From Pohlia nutans (taxonomy: Eukaryota; Streptophyta; Bryopsida; Bryales; Mniaceae), in the NCBI GenBank assembly GCA_022496805.1, contig CM040087.1, forward strand, positions 34,806,253-34,870,252: 64,000 bases of DNA, given 5' to 3'. Within the stretch, counting starts at the first letter, position 1, and each line of letters begins with the position of its first letter. Below, one piece after another: positions 22,312 to 33,326 of the stretch. Below the pieces are notes generated by a model. That model ran no database searches. It was not told where the DNA came from and saw only the letters and a program-made list of their open reading frames with translations. Both the position numbers and the translations under genes were made by a program.

Positions 22312-25300
22312 ATGGAGGACGTCGTCGGCGTTCCAGAAGCTCACGTTCATCGTCCGGTCCATGGCAGTTCTAGGCGGCGACAACGTTTCTTCTGTTCCCA
22401 GGCAAATAATTATTCTTATTTCCCATTTTCACTGATCATATGGCTCCTATATATATTAAGTTAGTCTTCATGTCTCTGGGAATATATATACTGTATATAT
22501 AGTGGGGTTGCTTAAAGTGGTACTAATTAATATGGTCTAAGAGACTCATCATGTGGAACTGTTTTAAGTTTTTACTTCTTTTTATCCTAAGATTAGCCAG
22601 GGCTGCACTGAGTCTATGCTTCAATATATCAATTTGGGAGAGCAACAGTTGATGTTCTAGAAGGAAGCTAATATTAAAAGTTTCCAAAAATGGAATTTTT
22701 TTGGAGAGAGGTAGCCTTCATAGGCTCAATTTGAAGCAACCTTCTGTGAGTGGACCTTTGTCAGATTTGATTGATTTTGAGTCAATGTTTTTGTGGGTGT
22801 TGTTTAATTGAGGTCGTGTAAGGTTCCTAGTGAGTGTGGAGAGGTTTTAAGGCACAATGAGGCTGATTTTAAATGAAAAAGAGTTGAACACAATTGCATT
22901 GTTTGAAATAACTGATAGACTTAGTAGAGAAGTAGCACAAGGGAGCAGTGTACGGTGAACATGATTAAAAAGAAACATTTTGTAAACGTTCACATGTCAA
23001 GAGGAGGGCGTCCAAAGGCTCTCAAAATTTATGAGACGTGATTTGCAACACGTTTAGTCACTATGGGTGGGTTGGAAAATGCCGCAGAGGTCACAAGAGC
23101 ACTAGAGAGTGCGAGAGGAGTGGAGATTTGTGTTGAATTGTAAGGAATTTCTTGAAAAGAGAAGGGTTCGAGGCATAATTTCAAGTTTCAAAGCCACCTT
23201 TAATTTGTCTCCCAAGAATGTGAAAGAGAGATTGGCTTTTGTTGTAGTCCACAAATTTTGAACAATCGTTTCAATTTTGATGGGAGGACTTGGTGTAGGA
23301 TTTGAGATAATAAGAGCCTTCCAACTAGTATTGTCAAACAAACAGTGAAACATGGTGGAGGCTCAATTGTGTTTTCGAGTTGTTTATCATCAATAAAGAG
23401 TAGACACAGGGTGCAAATTAGAAGGGAGGATGAATGCTTTTGAGCTATTGCAAAAGAAGCCATACACTACTTTGGTAGATTTCGACTTTAATATTGATGA
23501 AGTTATTTTTATGCTTCTGTGCACAACTAAGATTGTTCATGAATGGTTTTGAGAGCAACCATGTGAGGGAATGGAGTGGCATACTCAGTTCTGTGATGTC
23601 AATCCTATTGAACACGTCTATCTTTAAATGGTGATTGAATTCTTATCCCAATCCTCCAAAGAAACTTCATGGATTGTAGAGCCGTGTGCAAGAGGTTTAT
23701 CCTTCTGTCAATAACTATGCTAGCTTGCGGTCTGTACAAAGTGCTCAAAAAACTAAGTCAATGTCAGTACATAAACAATTTTGAAATGATGTATCTTCAA
23801 ATCCATCAATCCAGTTTGTCTATTTTGACTTGGATGTTGTTTACTACTTCATGCTTTAGGGCTTTTGTCTGTAATGTTTTTGAATTTCACCATTTGTTCT
23901 CATGGCATTTACTGCATTAGATTGATTTTCTATAAAAAAGTGTGAAAATCTAGCTAGCGAGGTGTTGTGTGTGATCAATAAAAGACTGATCTAAATCACA
24001 TTGATATGATCGCTACTCTCCAGGGTTTAAAGTTACAGTTGCTCATGCTCATCACGCAAATAACTTGGGCCGTGGCGAAGCGGAACCCATACGCCATCTT
24101 CAATGTCAGTACACCTTTGGGCCCATGGAACAGGACACTTGAGAAGGACATCTTGCATTGCTCGCATTTCCACCCGGCGAATGCCTCGGAGTACTTCTAT
24201 TACTGGCCCGAGGACAGCGCCAACTTCGAACACTGTTGCGAATTCAACGGACTAGGAAGACTCATGAATTATCGGTACACGATGTACGGCACTCATCTGG
24301 TCACAGCACTATATTACGATCTGGGCCCAATCGATTCGTGCTTCCCGTACTGGACATGCGGGGACTTGATCGAAAAATATCTAGATGTTGCAACATTCGC
24401 ATGTACCTGTGAGTATAAGGACTTGAGTCGGCTCAACAATTACAGGTTCTGGGTTCTCGTGGTACTCTTCTACGGACTCGGCGCTACCGCGGCTCCACTA
24501 ATAATTCTCCTGCAGCTGGTCGTTTGTGTTGCCATCGGAACTCGACATCTGTATTGTCGTTACAAGCGAACACGGACTGATGTTGATTTGGATTTGCCGA
24601 AACTACAGGTATGGTTGCGGTTTTAGGGTTTCATAAGAACGTCGGATTTATTTATGATTAAACAAAAAACCGCCTCAACCTTGATATATCATCGTGTAAT
24701 CGTGTAACAATGAAGATTTAGACACTAGTAGGAAATGTGTCGTTTTTCACTTACTATAAATTATGAAAAAGGAATGAAACCGCGCCAAGCACATGGGTTG
24801 CGTCGATGCTCGTGAGTGGTTTTAGGCACAACATTCCGTCACTGTTCACTGTTTTCACAAAGTGAGGAATGAAAAACAACAGTTCTACTACTAGTGAGAT
24901 CCGAGCAAGCTTTCTTTTGAACGAAAATTCGAAAATTAAAGCCCTGGGTTAAGTTATGTTTGGATTAAAGAAACACTGCCTAAAAACAATCTGAAATTAC
25001 ATATGGCTTCAGTTCAAGAAAAGAAGGTTCCTAGATTGTGTTTTGCAAAGGTGTTGAGGATGTGATCATGTGTGATTACAGAAATGCTCTCAAATATTCA
25101 AGGAATGTTGGGATGAGAAAGCCGTGTGGAAAAACCTGTGCATGGATTGGCTGCACTTGGTGTTGCTGTCGATCATCGGCAACGGCCTGTTGGAAGCTGT
25201 GGGACGCCAAGACGTTACAGCCTGGCAATCCAAGTTATTCTTCCGGTACAGCGAAATTTATATTCTCATGTCGGTGGTCTTGTGGTTTTCCTCCCTCACA

Positions 25301-25936
25301 CACCAGTTCGCCATGTGGGTCGCTGTGGAGCAACGATTGACTTACAGAATGGAGGAGATAGAGATGAGGAAGGAGCAGGACGCAGTTTCTGACGCTCCGG
25401 CGGCTCTAGCTGCTGCAGCCAAATTCAAAGATCCACTGCAGGAGCTCAAAGAGCTTCTCAATCTGGGCTTGGACTGGAAATGGCAGCCGATTATTACACA
25501 AGCGGCCATCCTGTTCTGCCTGTGGGCCTTTCTGTCGTACGTGAGTAGCAGTGACTCCCTATCGGCAACCATCCTAGGGTTTGTAGTGCAAGCGGCGTCA
25601 CCGTGGACTTTGCTCTACTCTTTACGAGTTGGCTTTAAGACTCTGCCCTTCCTGATCAAGAAAGTGGCTCGAGTCGACAGGGTTCGTGTCGCACTCTGGA
25701 AATGCTGTCGTCGCAAGCACAAACGATCACTGAAACATGCTCAACGGGATGAACCTGACGAACCAGAAGAAAACGGCGATGTTGAACTGCCTCTCACACC
25801 GCCTGCCAATGGAGCCATCGATGTGGAATCTAGTCACTCCGATCACCACGAATCCTCACAAGAAAATACGCCAGTACCGGAGCTCAGCAGACAAGCGACC
25901 ATTAGGAGTCGAAATGCAGAATTAAAGACAGATTGA
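22312..25936 (+). CDS. Multi-pass membrane protein of unknown family, copy 2
   Basis: Exons 22312-22401, 24024-24608, 25082-25936, all phase 0; 509 residues. Residues 1-30 are basic (SSRRRQRF). 33-47 is a signal-anchor-like hydrophobic stretch. 48-170 is a presumed extracytosolic domain with Cys at 76, 101, 102, 136, 142, 157, 159 and sequons NVS, NRT and NAS. Hydrophobic segments follow at about 172-204, 246-265, 284-305, 361-380 and 384-406. Residues 310-358 form a charged, helical linker (PLQELKELLNLGLDWKW) that is nearly identical in copy 1. The tail from 418 is Lys/Arg- then Asp/Glu- and Ser-rich and probably cytosolic. Intron 1 is GC-AG, intron 2 GT-AG. Intron 2 holds a CACTA-type MITE missing from copy 1. 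Being complete at both ends, this is likelier to be functional than copy 1. I do not recognise the family. Confidence 0.8.
22402..22403 (+). other. GC 5' splice site, intron 1 copy 2
   Basis: CAG|GCAAAT, as in copy 1, joined to CTCTCCAG|GGT at 24024. The intron has diverged strongly (1,622 versus 1,042 bp), yet the donor is unchanged. Confidence 0.65.
24723..24896. mobile_element. CACTA-type MITE in intron 2 of copy 2
   Basis: CACTAGTAGGAAA at left, and TTCTACTACTAGTG at right, inverted. The interior matches the copy at 60235-60427 (for example GGAATGAAACCGCGCCAAGC versus GGAATGAAATTGCGCCAGGC). Absent from intron 2 of copy 1, so it probably arrived after the gene duplication. Confidence 0.8.
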
Positions 25937-26179
25937 CAGAAATTCAAAACAAGGCTTCCAATGAAATAGCACAAGGAATGTGAAAACTGTATATGGCACA
26001 AAATGATGATCATGAATTTCATGGGGTTAGTAATCGCCAATTTCTTATCATGCAAAGCTTCTGCTGTGAATTAAAAATTAGCGTGGAATATCAAATTTAT
26101 TTTTTGACCTGTGCGGAATTGGTGAGTGCACTTTGAACAGAAGCGGAGAACATTCAAGCATGAAATAAGGTTTACAGTC

Positions 26180-26480
26180 ATATGCTGTGGTGGCAATCAC
26201 AAACCATCACAGAAACATGATCAACGGGATGAAGCCGACAAAGAAGAGAAAGGCGATGCTAGACTGCTTCACACTGCCTGCCAATGGAGCCTGCGATGTC
26301 AAAAACGGTCACCACGAGCTCTCACAAGAAGAAAAGCCAGTGTAGAATCACAGGGGAAAATTGTCCATTAGGAGTCACAATGCAAACAGATTGACTGTCT
26401 CAGACCAGAAATTAAAAGTGCACATGCAATGTGCAAAGTGTACATGGTTCAAAATGATGATTATGAATTTCATGGGGTTG
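26180..26480 (+). pseudogene. Third, 3'-only fragment of the membrane gene
   Basis: From TGCTGTGGTGGCAATCACAA onward this matches the last coding part and 3' flank of copy 1 (TGCTGTGGTGGCAATCGCAA at 18558). The frame is broken near AGCCTGCGATG, so it encodes nothing. The shared flank GAATTTCATGGGGT also occurs at 18888, 26018 and 26466, so the locus has duplicated more than once. Confidence 0.8.
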
Positions 26481-26544
26481 GCGATCGCCAACTTCTTATC
26501 ATGCAATTCTGAAGTTAAATCTCTAGAATAAAAAAACTCCGAGA

Positions 26545-27978
26545 TAAATGTCTGTCAAATGCACCTCAGCCTCACTGTAGCCCTCCTCATCTTCAGATGT
26601 TTCTGTCCACCTGCGGCTTGTTGTACCAAGTCATTGCTGCACAAGTACACACCAACGTGACATGTGTAATTAGAGGTGGATCAAGGAAATTGTGACCTAT
26701 CTGCAACCACCAAGATGTTTGCCAAAATAACAGAGACGTATGCACTTCCTGAGTCATTTCTAGACATCGTAAGAAAGAGAGGTAAAAACATGGTCTGAGT
26801 GAGCTATTCTTGAGGTACTCAGACACTAATCTAATGTTCGCTTCCTAAAATTAGTAAACCAGTTCCTTGGATAATGTCTTCCCTATGGAAACCTTCGCAC
26901 TGTCCATCCGTCCTACAACAGACCATTCATTCTGAATACGAGCTTTGAATCATGACTAAGATCTTTAACATGAAACAAACTTTTTTATGGTGAAGAGCTT
27001 TTTCAGATTTTTTACCAGTAAGAAAAATGCAGGTTCCATGCAGGTCATCTCGCAATTCAGCTGCCTTTTCCTGTATACAACAGGAAAGAAAGAGAAAAGG
27101 CAGTCATTGGATCCGACTCTAAAAAAAAGAAAGCAACTTCAACAAACTTGAAAGTCTTGAACTTGAAACAACGAATGCACAAAGGCCATTCCTTACCTTC
27201 AACAGTAGTTCATAATTTGGACGAAGATTTTCAGCCGCTGCAATGCAAGCAAAATATTAGCACAATCATATTCTAGCCGGCTTATTCTACATGTAATACA
27301 ATGCTTCAACATAAATGCCATAACGATTTAGGGTTCCTTCCTTTCAAAGAGTGAAAGACACGGATTCACGGTTTTAAAATGACCTACTCTGAAAGATATA
27401 ATTCACAGAGGGCCAAATCTTATATCAGTGAAGGATGTTGCATGTGCTGCTCAGAAATAAACCAAAAAAGGTCCATATGTGACCAACTCAAAAAAACATG
27501 AAGCCCGATTTCGTCCTTTCGGGTTGATCAGTCCCGAACACATGGACACATAGACACACATGTAAAAAATCTCACTTCAATGCTACGCTCATCAGCTTTG
27601 CTCGCATTGTGAAGTACACATTTCCTGCCTAAATTCATCCTGGTTGAGATTAGAATAACATGGTTTTGGTATCCAGCTAGGAATCCGGAAGCATTTCTTA
27701 GAGCATCAAATTAAGAAAATTCCACAGGCAGTTTTGTATGTACCTGCATCGTCTCCGTGTCGTTCCTCACTCAAATTCGTCGCCGACACATTCTGATGGC
27801 TGCTAGAAGCCGGGACTACATTGCGTTGTGATGAAAAGGTCCTCAGAGAGGCGCCATGCCGGAAGCTCTTCGGTAGCTGAAACCTTCGGTGCCCTTCACG
27901 ATGCCATGACCCGAGTGCCGTCCCTTGTATGGGAACGAAACATTTACTTGAAACACTCGCCACAGTAAGCGCTACCAT
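26545..27978 (-). pseudogene. Shikimate kinase, plastid type, decayed
   Basis: Shikimate kinase phosphorylates shikimate in the plastid aromatic pathway. The first three exons look intact: 27978-27744, 27237-27197, 27072-27018, with GT-AG junctions. They encode a Ser/Arg-rich transit-peptide-like start of about 78 residues, then ENLRPNYELLLKEKAAELRD-type sequence ending DLHGTCIFLTG, the stretch that precedes the P-loop in plant enzymes. The next exon starts at 26912 and should carry the P-loop (GMMGSGKST); it reads GRMDSAKVSIGKTLSKEL, so the invariant Gly and Ser/Thr of the P-loop are lost. Two stops (26853-26851 and two codons later) follow where Leu codons are expected. Farther on (about 26640-26550) fragments NDLVQQAAGG and EDEEGYSEAEV match the conserved shikimate-binding region but in different frames. 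The rest is missing. The uL18 gene lies just upstream on the same strand. Confidence 0.8.
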
Positions 27979-28016
27979 CTTTGTGTAGTTTCTTCACTCT
28001 TCACTTCCGAAACCCT

Positions 28017-28025
28017 AAAACCAGA
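28017..28025. promoter_or_regulatory. Telo-box-like motifs upstream of shikimate kinase relic
   Basis: AAACCCTAA-type sequence at about 28013-28021 and again at about 28150-28165, between the shikimate kinase start and the uL18 stop. Telo-boxes are common in plant promoters of growth-related genes. Confidence 0.35.
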
Positions 28026-28191
28026 ACGTCAATTGAGAGAACAACGATTTGAGAAAAAATCATCTTGCTCACGGTAGTCACACGTGACATATTGCACCCT
28101 ACCCTGCTGAACATTGTAACATTGTTACATTGTTACAAATGCACCCTAAACCCTAAACAGCGTTGGATCAAACAACATTGATAATCTAACC

Positions 28192-28917
28192 CTAATCCCT
28201 ATCAACGTTGATGCCGTTGTCTTCGATCGTATGCACGACGGCTGCTAGGCGCCCTTCGAACTTCTCCCCTTTCCGCGGCTCGTACACCACAGTAAAGACA
28301 TCGGCCTCCTTGGCCCTGAGAGCCAGGGTCTCGCCCACGACTTTGCAAGCCGTGAAATCCTTGTACGATTTCAAGTTGTGGCGAAACTCTTTTGCGTTCG
28401 TGCTCACCACCGCGACCACCTTGCTGGTGACCCGATGCATGATACTCGCATGCACATACTTTCCGGACAGAAACACGTCCAGGCTGAAAGGCCGCAGGCA
28501 CTTCTCCGTCCGCAGCTTGAACGATTTCTTGCCGCCTTTCTTCTTCTTGTCGTCCTCCTTGCTGCTACGCCTCTTACTGAAATGAGGAATTTCGGCTTCC
28601 CTGCCATACCCAATCTCGTGATCGTCCCATGCGTACCCGTAGTCGGCCTTGTCCATCTCCCCTCGCGTCCCACATTTCTGCATCGTCCCTCTGTAATGTT
28701 ATTAACCATTCGGAAGATCGACAGGCAAAAGAAGAAGAAAAGGAAAAGAATGACAACGACTAACCTCCCATGAACCTCGAGACTTGGTCGGCATACTGCT
28801 CCTGGTAGCATAGCTTTCGCGAGAGATCCACAAGGGAAGCAAAGAGCGACGAGCGAGATCCGGAAGACCGCTCTGGCTCCGCAACCTGGCTACCAAGGCC
28901 GCCATCGCCACAGCCAT
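28192..28917 (-). CDS. Ribosomal protein uL18 family, probably mitochondrial
   Basis: uL18 binds 5S rRNA in the large ribosomal subunit. Two exons: 28917-28765 (51 codons, donor GAG|GTTAGT) and 28677-28192 (acceptor GATGCAG|AAA), phase 0, 212 residues. The N-terminus is Ala/Arg-rich, without acidic residues until residue 20, and has an RRSL...SYATRSS pattern typical of mitochondrial presequences. A charged linker with a Lys-rich run (KEDDKKKKGGKK) precedes the uL18 core: SGKYVHASIMHRVTSKVVA, KVVGETLALRAKEADV and FEGRLAAVVHTIEDNGI, where the family has its beta strands and C-terminal helix. The ATG chosen is the first in frame; a TTG eight codons earlier is unlikely. An alternative acceptor 13 bp upstream would shift the frame. 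Length is more than that of bacterial uL18 because of the presequence and linker. The gene lies upstream of the shikimate kinase relic on the same strand. Confidence 0.8.
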
Positions 28918-28984
28918 CGCAAATACTTCAAGAGCCAAGAATTCCCATATAAACCCTGAACCCTAGTAAAGCAAGCTTCCTGTC

Positions 28985-29103
28985 CTACAAATATCAAATG
29001 CCGATTCTGATGGGGATGACGCCGAGGACAAGGACGAGTTTCGCGACAGTGACGACGGCGGGTAGAGAAGAGCGAGTCGTAAATCGAGTCTTAGGAAGTC
29101 TTA
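28985..29103 (+). pseudogene. Gene-tail fragment, copy 1
   Basis: An acidic reading frame (SDGDDAEDKDEF...) ends at a TAG (about 29063). Its counterpart at 35775-35837 (FDGDDPENKDEF...) ends at the same stop position, and both are followed by GAGAAGAG then AGTCGT. It looks like the 3' end of a coding gene whose body is absent from this window. Downstream sequence (AGTAATTTCTTTTTGC... and AAGGTGTACTGGATGAT) is also shared but split by different insertions. Confidence 0.5.
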
Positions 29104-29635
29104 GGGCCGCTTTACACCTAGACGTCGGGCCAATTTGTTGTGTAAGAGGCCTGAAATCCTCATGTGATTGATCAAAAGGTTGAAATTGGTCCCAACCTCT
29201 TTACATTTAAAGCCTGGGTCGATTTGGTGATATAAATTTTTTACTCAAAGAACGCATGGACTAACATGACCCAAGTTCATTGAGTTTGGTGTACCCAAAA
29301 TGAAGGGCCAATTATTGCCCTTTGGGGCAATTTCAAATTTCAATTAAAAAAGCCTTTTTTATATAAAATATGATTTTCTTCAACAAAATAAATCCGTTGA
29401 ATTATGCGGAATTCTAAACATTTCTTTTTGAAAAAAAAAGAAAAAAAAAAAAGGTTGAAATTTGCTACATTTATTGAATCGGCCTAGCTTCTTGGTCCAA
29501 AGGCCTTTACATATAGGAGAATTGGCCCCTGTTATAATTTTATTATAACGAGTAGTTGAGGCCAGCCTCTAACTTAAAATTTTATGCAATCAGCCTTAAG
29601 GGGAATTGGGTTGGCCTCTAAATGTAAAGTAGCCC
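29104..29635. mobile_element. PIF/Harbinger-type MITE with TTA target duplication
   Basis: GGGCCGCTTTACACC at left, TGTAAAGTAGCCC at right, flanked by TTA at 29101-29103 and 29636-29638. The duplicate locus at about 35876 has TTTTAGTAATTTC without the element, so the empty site confirms both ends and the 3-bp duplication. 532 bp, non-coding. Confidence 0.85.
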
Positions 29636-29638
29636 TTA

Positions 29639-30300
29639 GTAATTTCTTTTTGCTTTTCTCTATACGCTTTGAATAAAACAAGGTGTATTGGATGATTTTC
29701 ATTTGTGAATTGTTGTAGCCAAGGTGTCCTGGATGATTTGCATTTGTGCAATAGCAAAGGCAAAATGGATTATCTTTGTCAGTGCAATAGCCAAAGCGTA
29801 CATTGCCATTCAGGGCCGTTCATCCTTTAGGGGGCCGCATAGGCCTGTTCAATTGAGATTTGAGGTGCTTCTCGATTGAGATTAATTTCAACCGGAGATC
29901 GCACAAGGAGACTAAGTTGCATTAGGAGAAAAGCACAAATTGTGGTCCTCCAAAGGGAGAAATTTTCTCTATTGTGGTCCCCCACACCATGGTTGAAGAC
30001 TACACTACAAAACTCAACGGTGCCTCCCCACATTGTTGAGTGAAGTTTCAACAATTCAAAAAAAAATTCAACACAAAAGTTTTCTTCCTATTTGCAATTA
30101 TGTTCGGATATGATTTTAATATTATTCTTTTTTACAAATATATTTTTATTTATATCTTTTGCAAATAAATATTATAATGATATATAATGATATGTTTGAA
30201 TTATTTATATATTTATATTAACATTATATATAATTAATTCAATATTAATATATATATATAATTAATATGTAATTCAATATTAATATATATTTTATAAAAG
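29639..30300. other. Intergenic with AT-rich tail
   Basis: 29640-29800 has the motif AAGGTGTCCTGGATGATTT twice, shared with 36060-36160. CAGGGCCGTTCATCC at about 29812 resembles an hAT-type terminus but I find no partner. 30100-30300 is nearly pure A/T. Confidence 0.4.
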
Positions 30301-30600
30301 GCACCACGGGCCTTGGTTTGGTGGTTGGGGCTTATGGCCCCCAATGAGGAGGTTGTGGGTTCTATTCCCCATGCCAGCGTGGTGCTCACCGCCATAGTCC
30401 ACCCAACTATGGTGGGGTCCTTGGACCATGTTGTTTGGGTACCTCAAAGCCCTTTGGGGGGATACCATGTCCGGTATCTTCAAGGCATTAGTGGCTAGCT
30501 AGCTAGTAGCATAGTGTGTCACTATAGTGTTCATCCTCGAAAGGAGAGAGTAGTATTGTCCCAATTTTCCCAATTTCCCAAGAACAAGAATGGCAATCTA
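30300..30600 (+). mobile_element. tRNA-derived SINE-like unit
   Basis: TTGGTTTGGTGGTTGGGGC resembles a Pol III A box, and GGTTCTATTCCCC about 30 bp later a B box (consensus GGTTCRANYCC). The 3' part CATCCTCGAAAGGAGAGAGTAG and CCCAATTTCCC recurs at 34530-34680, so it is a dispersed family. Confidence 0.5.
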
Positions 30601-32595
30601 CAATCATAAACGAACTTCCAAATGACACACGAAATTTACAATATAAAACAAATCACCCTTCCCAACAGCACAAAACTAATATCACCAGAAGAATTTAAAA
30701 TATACTATCAAAATCCAACTAAACTAGACAAAAGTGCACTAAACATAGCAGAACAACTCTTCTGTGAACCAAAATGTATCCTAGATTGCCCAAATCCATG
30801 CCAAATACATTTTCCACCCCGCACACTAAAAGAAAAATATAAAATATATAACCACAGAATAATACCAAGAACACCAATAAACCCCGTGCAATTCCCTCAA
30901 CCACTTCAACCATAACAACCAGCCCCACCACAAAACATAAAAAATGACCCCATAAGATACCCCATTAGCACAATATTAAACCACAAAACAATTACAACAA
31001 AAAACAAATATAAAATATCTAAAAAATATAACACCTATTTATGCCAATGGATAGACTCAAACCACATAACATACACTAAATGGTTAGAACAACGCGAACT
31101 ATTCCCATTAAACCTACCAACAGTAATACACCACATTCTAAACTTACTTACAAAATACTACACAAAATATCAAAATAGACATTATCAAAATATGATAAAC
31201 ACACAATTTACACCCGCACAAAATAGAGACACAAGATACATCCCATCTCCAACAATAATTCCCTACGTTAAAACATCCACAATTGAATGTAACCCAAAAA
31301 GAGATATAAACACAAACAAGTGTACCATTCAAACACAAAATGACAAAACCCACATATACAACGACACCGGAAAATACATCACCACCATTCCAACTACAAG
31401 AATTAAATGGTTATGGCAACAATATAACAACAACAAATACAACATCCACAGATTAATACCTACTATACAAACATTTGAAACAGAAGTAGTTTGGTTATAC
31501 CAAAGATACAAACACAAAAACAACAAAAAAGGTTCAATAAAAACACCACACCATACCATTCCAACTAACATTCTAAACACACTAATAACAACATTTAATA
31601 TAACACACTCATACTTTTCCTCACCAATAACATGTTCCATTAAATCCACCCAATTCTACTCAACATTCGCCAGAGACAAGATTTTTGGCTCACTAGGGAC
31701 AGCCTTTCAAACTGCAGGTCCAGTTTGACCGAAAGAGACTTTGATTTGCCAGAGCAGGGGCTCATCTCATACAAGAGCAGGCTAGCGTAGTGGTCTTGGG
31801 TTGTTTGGGCTAGAATCATTCGTTTGCTTTGTGAACCTTTAGGCTTTGTTCGAAGAAAAAAGAATTTTTTTTTGCTATGCGCTCTTCGCTGCCTTTTATT
31901 ATAACCAACCTTTTATTCGCTAAGCAAAGAAGTAGACCGCAGGTCAAATGGAAAGGTATCGGATATGCACACCCAAATGACACCGAAACAGCACAACAAG
32001 CAATACATTGGGCAAGACTAGCAGCAAAATAAGACCCTGAAACTATCACCTTTTTAGCAATCCCAGATACCAACTGGTACCAAAATCTATCACCATACAA
32101 CGGACCCTTTCCGGATACGCACACCATTATACATTTTGTCGCGGACACCATTACATATGACGAACCAACAATACCACCTAGAACCCAACAAAATCGGAAA
32201 CGAACCACTTGCAATGCACATATGGTGTATTCACCATCAAAACAACAACATTGGCACAATAAACCAAATAGACACCATAAACACAACAATAGAAAATCTA
32301 CAAATTTCGCAATACCATACACAAACAGCACCACCCACACCGCCGAACACAAAAGTTAACAAAAGCACAAAATGGAACAAACTAATATACCCACCATACA
32401 ATAATCCACAAAACATTGACATAATACCCCTACCAAACTTCGAAATAAACACTACACTAAAATTCCTACCAGAGTACAGCTACTACACAGATGGTTCCTT
32501 TTTACCGCCAAAAGAAGCAGATGATGGCCATTGGAAAAAAGAAAAAGCAGGATATGGAACATACAACTCATCTAAACCAGATGTACAAATATAAA
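30600..32595 (+). mobile_element. A/C-skewed retroelement remnant with RNase H-like motif
   Basis: Across about 2 kb the plus strand is dominated by A and C, unlike everything around it. Long plus frames occur (30622-30915, 31192-31728, 32136-32594) with protein-like runs broken by stops and frame changes: near 31960 IGYAHPNDTETAQQAIHWAR, IPDTNWYQNL, then DTITYDEP; near 32480 YYTDGSFLPP followed by KEKAGYGTYN, which looks like the first strand of an RNase H domain, as in some LINE and other retroelements. No reverse-transcriptase motif is visible, so the element class is uncertain. A 260-bp segment (31680-31940) of different composition interrupts it. Confidence 0.5.
31690..31940. other. Foreign-looking insert in the A/C-rich element
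   Basis: Composition returns to balanced here (for example GAGCAGGGGCTCATCTCATA and GCGCTCTTCGCTGCC). Style is reminiscent of plant mitochondrial non-coding DNA, but I cannot show identity. The A/C-rich frame resumes after it at about GGTCAAATGGAAAGG. Confidence 0.3.
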
Positions 32596-32599
32596 AAAG

Positions 32600-33326
32600 A
32601 CTACCTGTACTTATGTCCCAAAACATGTTTTTGGGGGGTTGGAATGATTTTGAGTGTCAGCCCATGGAATGATCGTACGACATGTGTTGTTGTGTGAAGG
32701 AATGCCATGATGATGAGAATCCGAATTAGCACACACTTGGAGACTTGCATTTATCGTCCTATGTTAGTAGGAGAATAGTGTTGTTGTAGAAATTCATGAT
32801 GATGTCAAACAAATCTTCTTAACTTGCAAATTTCTACAAGGTTGAAATTTTTGGAGGTGCAATGATAGGAATGACAAGTGAAGGATTGCCAAGAAAAATT
32901 ATGGTAATTATATTACTTAAATTGAAATTACTAAGGTAGAAACATCCAAAACCATCCCTGTACCCAATCCCATCCCTAGCCCTTTCAGTAGAGTGCTTTT
33001 AAAGCGTCCCTCCATTTTCACAAATGTATCTCCCACATGTTTGATTCTTATTGGGTTATGCATTTCAAAGACACATTATGAATTTGGATTTGTTAAGAGC
33101 TGATTTTTGCAGGGTTCAGATTTGGGTGCACCTATAGGACAAAATCAATGGTCTAAAGACCCATAACTTTGAAAATCATACAAATTACATAGGACATCCA
33201 AATTATTTTATTTTATTTTGAAAATTCATGATTTTCTCTCGCTAACACCACAAAAATATTACTTTTTTGAAATGGTGCTTCCAAGTATGGGGAATTCCTT
33301 AAAGGAACGGTTTTGGATGTTTCCAC
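32600..33326. other. Non-coding, nothing recognised
   Basis: No open frame with motifs and no paired termini found. AT-rich. Confidence 0.45.

Noticed and set aside
28404..28811. Alternative 135-codon minus frame for the uL18 gene
   Set aside because: It uses intron sequence and a shifted frame with no uL18 motifs; the spliced frame gives a coherent presequence and domain.
31690..31940. Nuclear mitochondrial insert
   Set aside because: Only an impression from composition; no recognisable mitochondrial gene.
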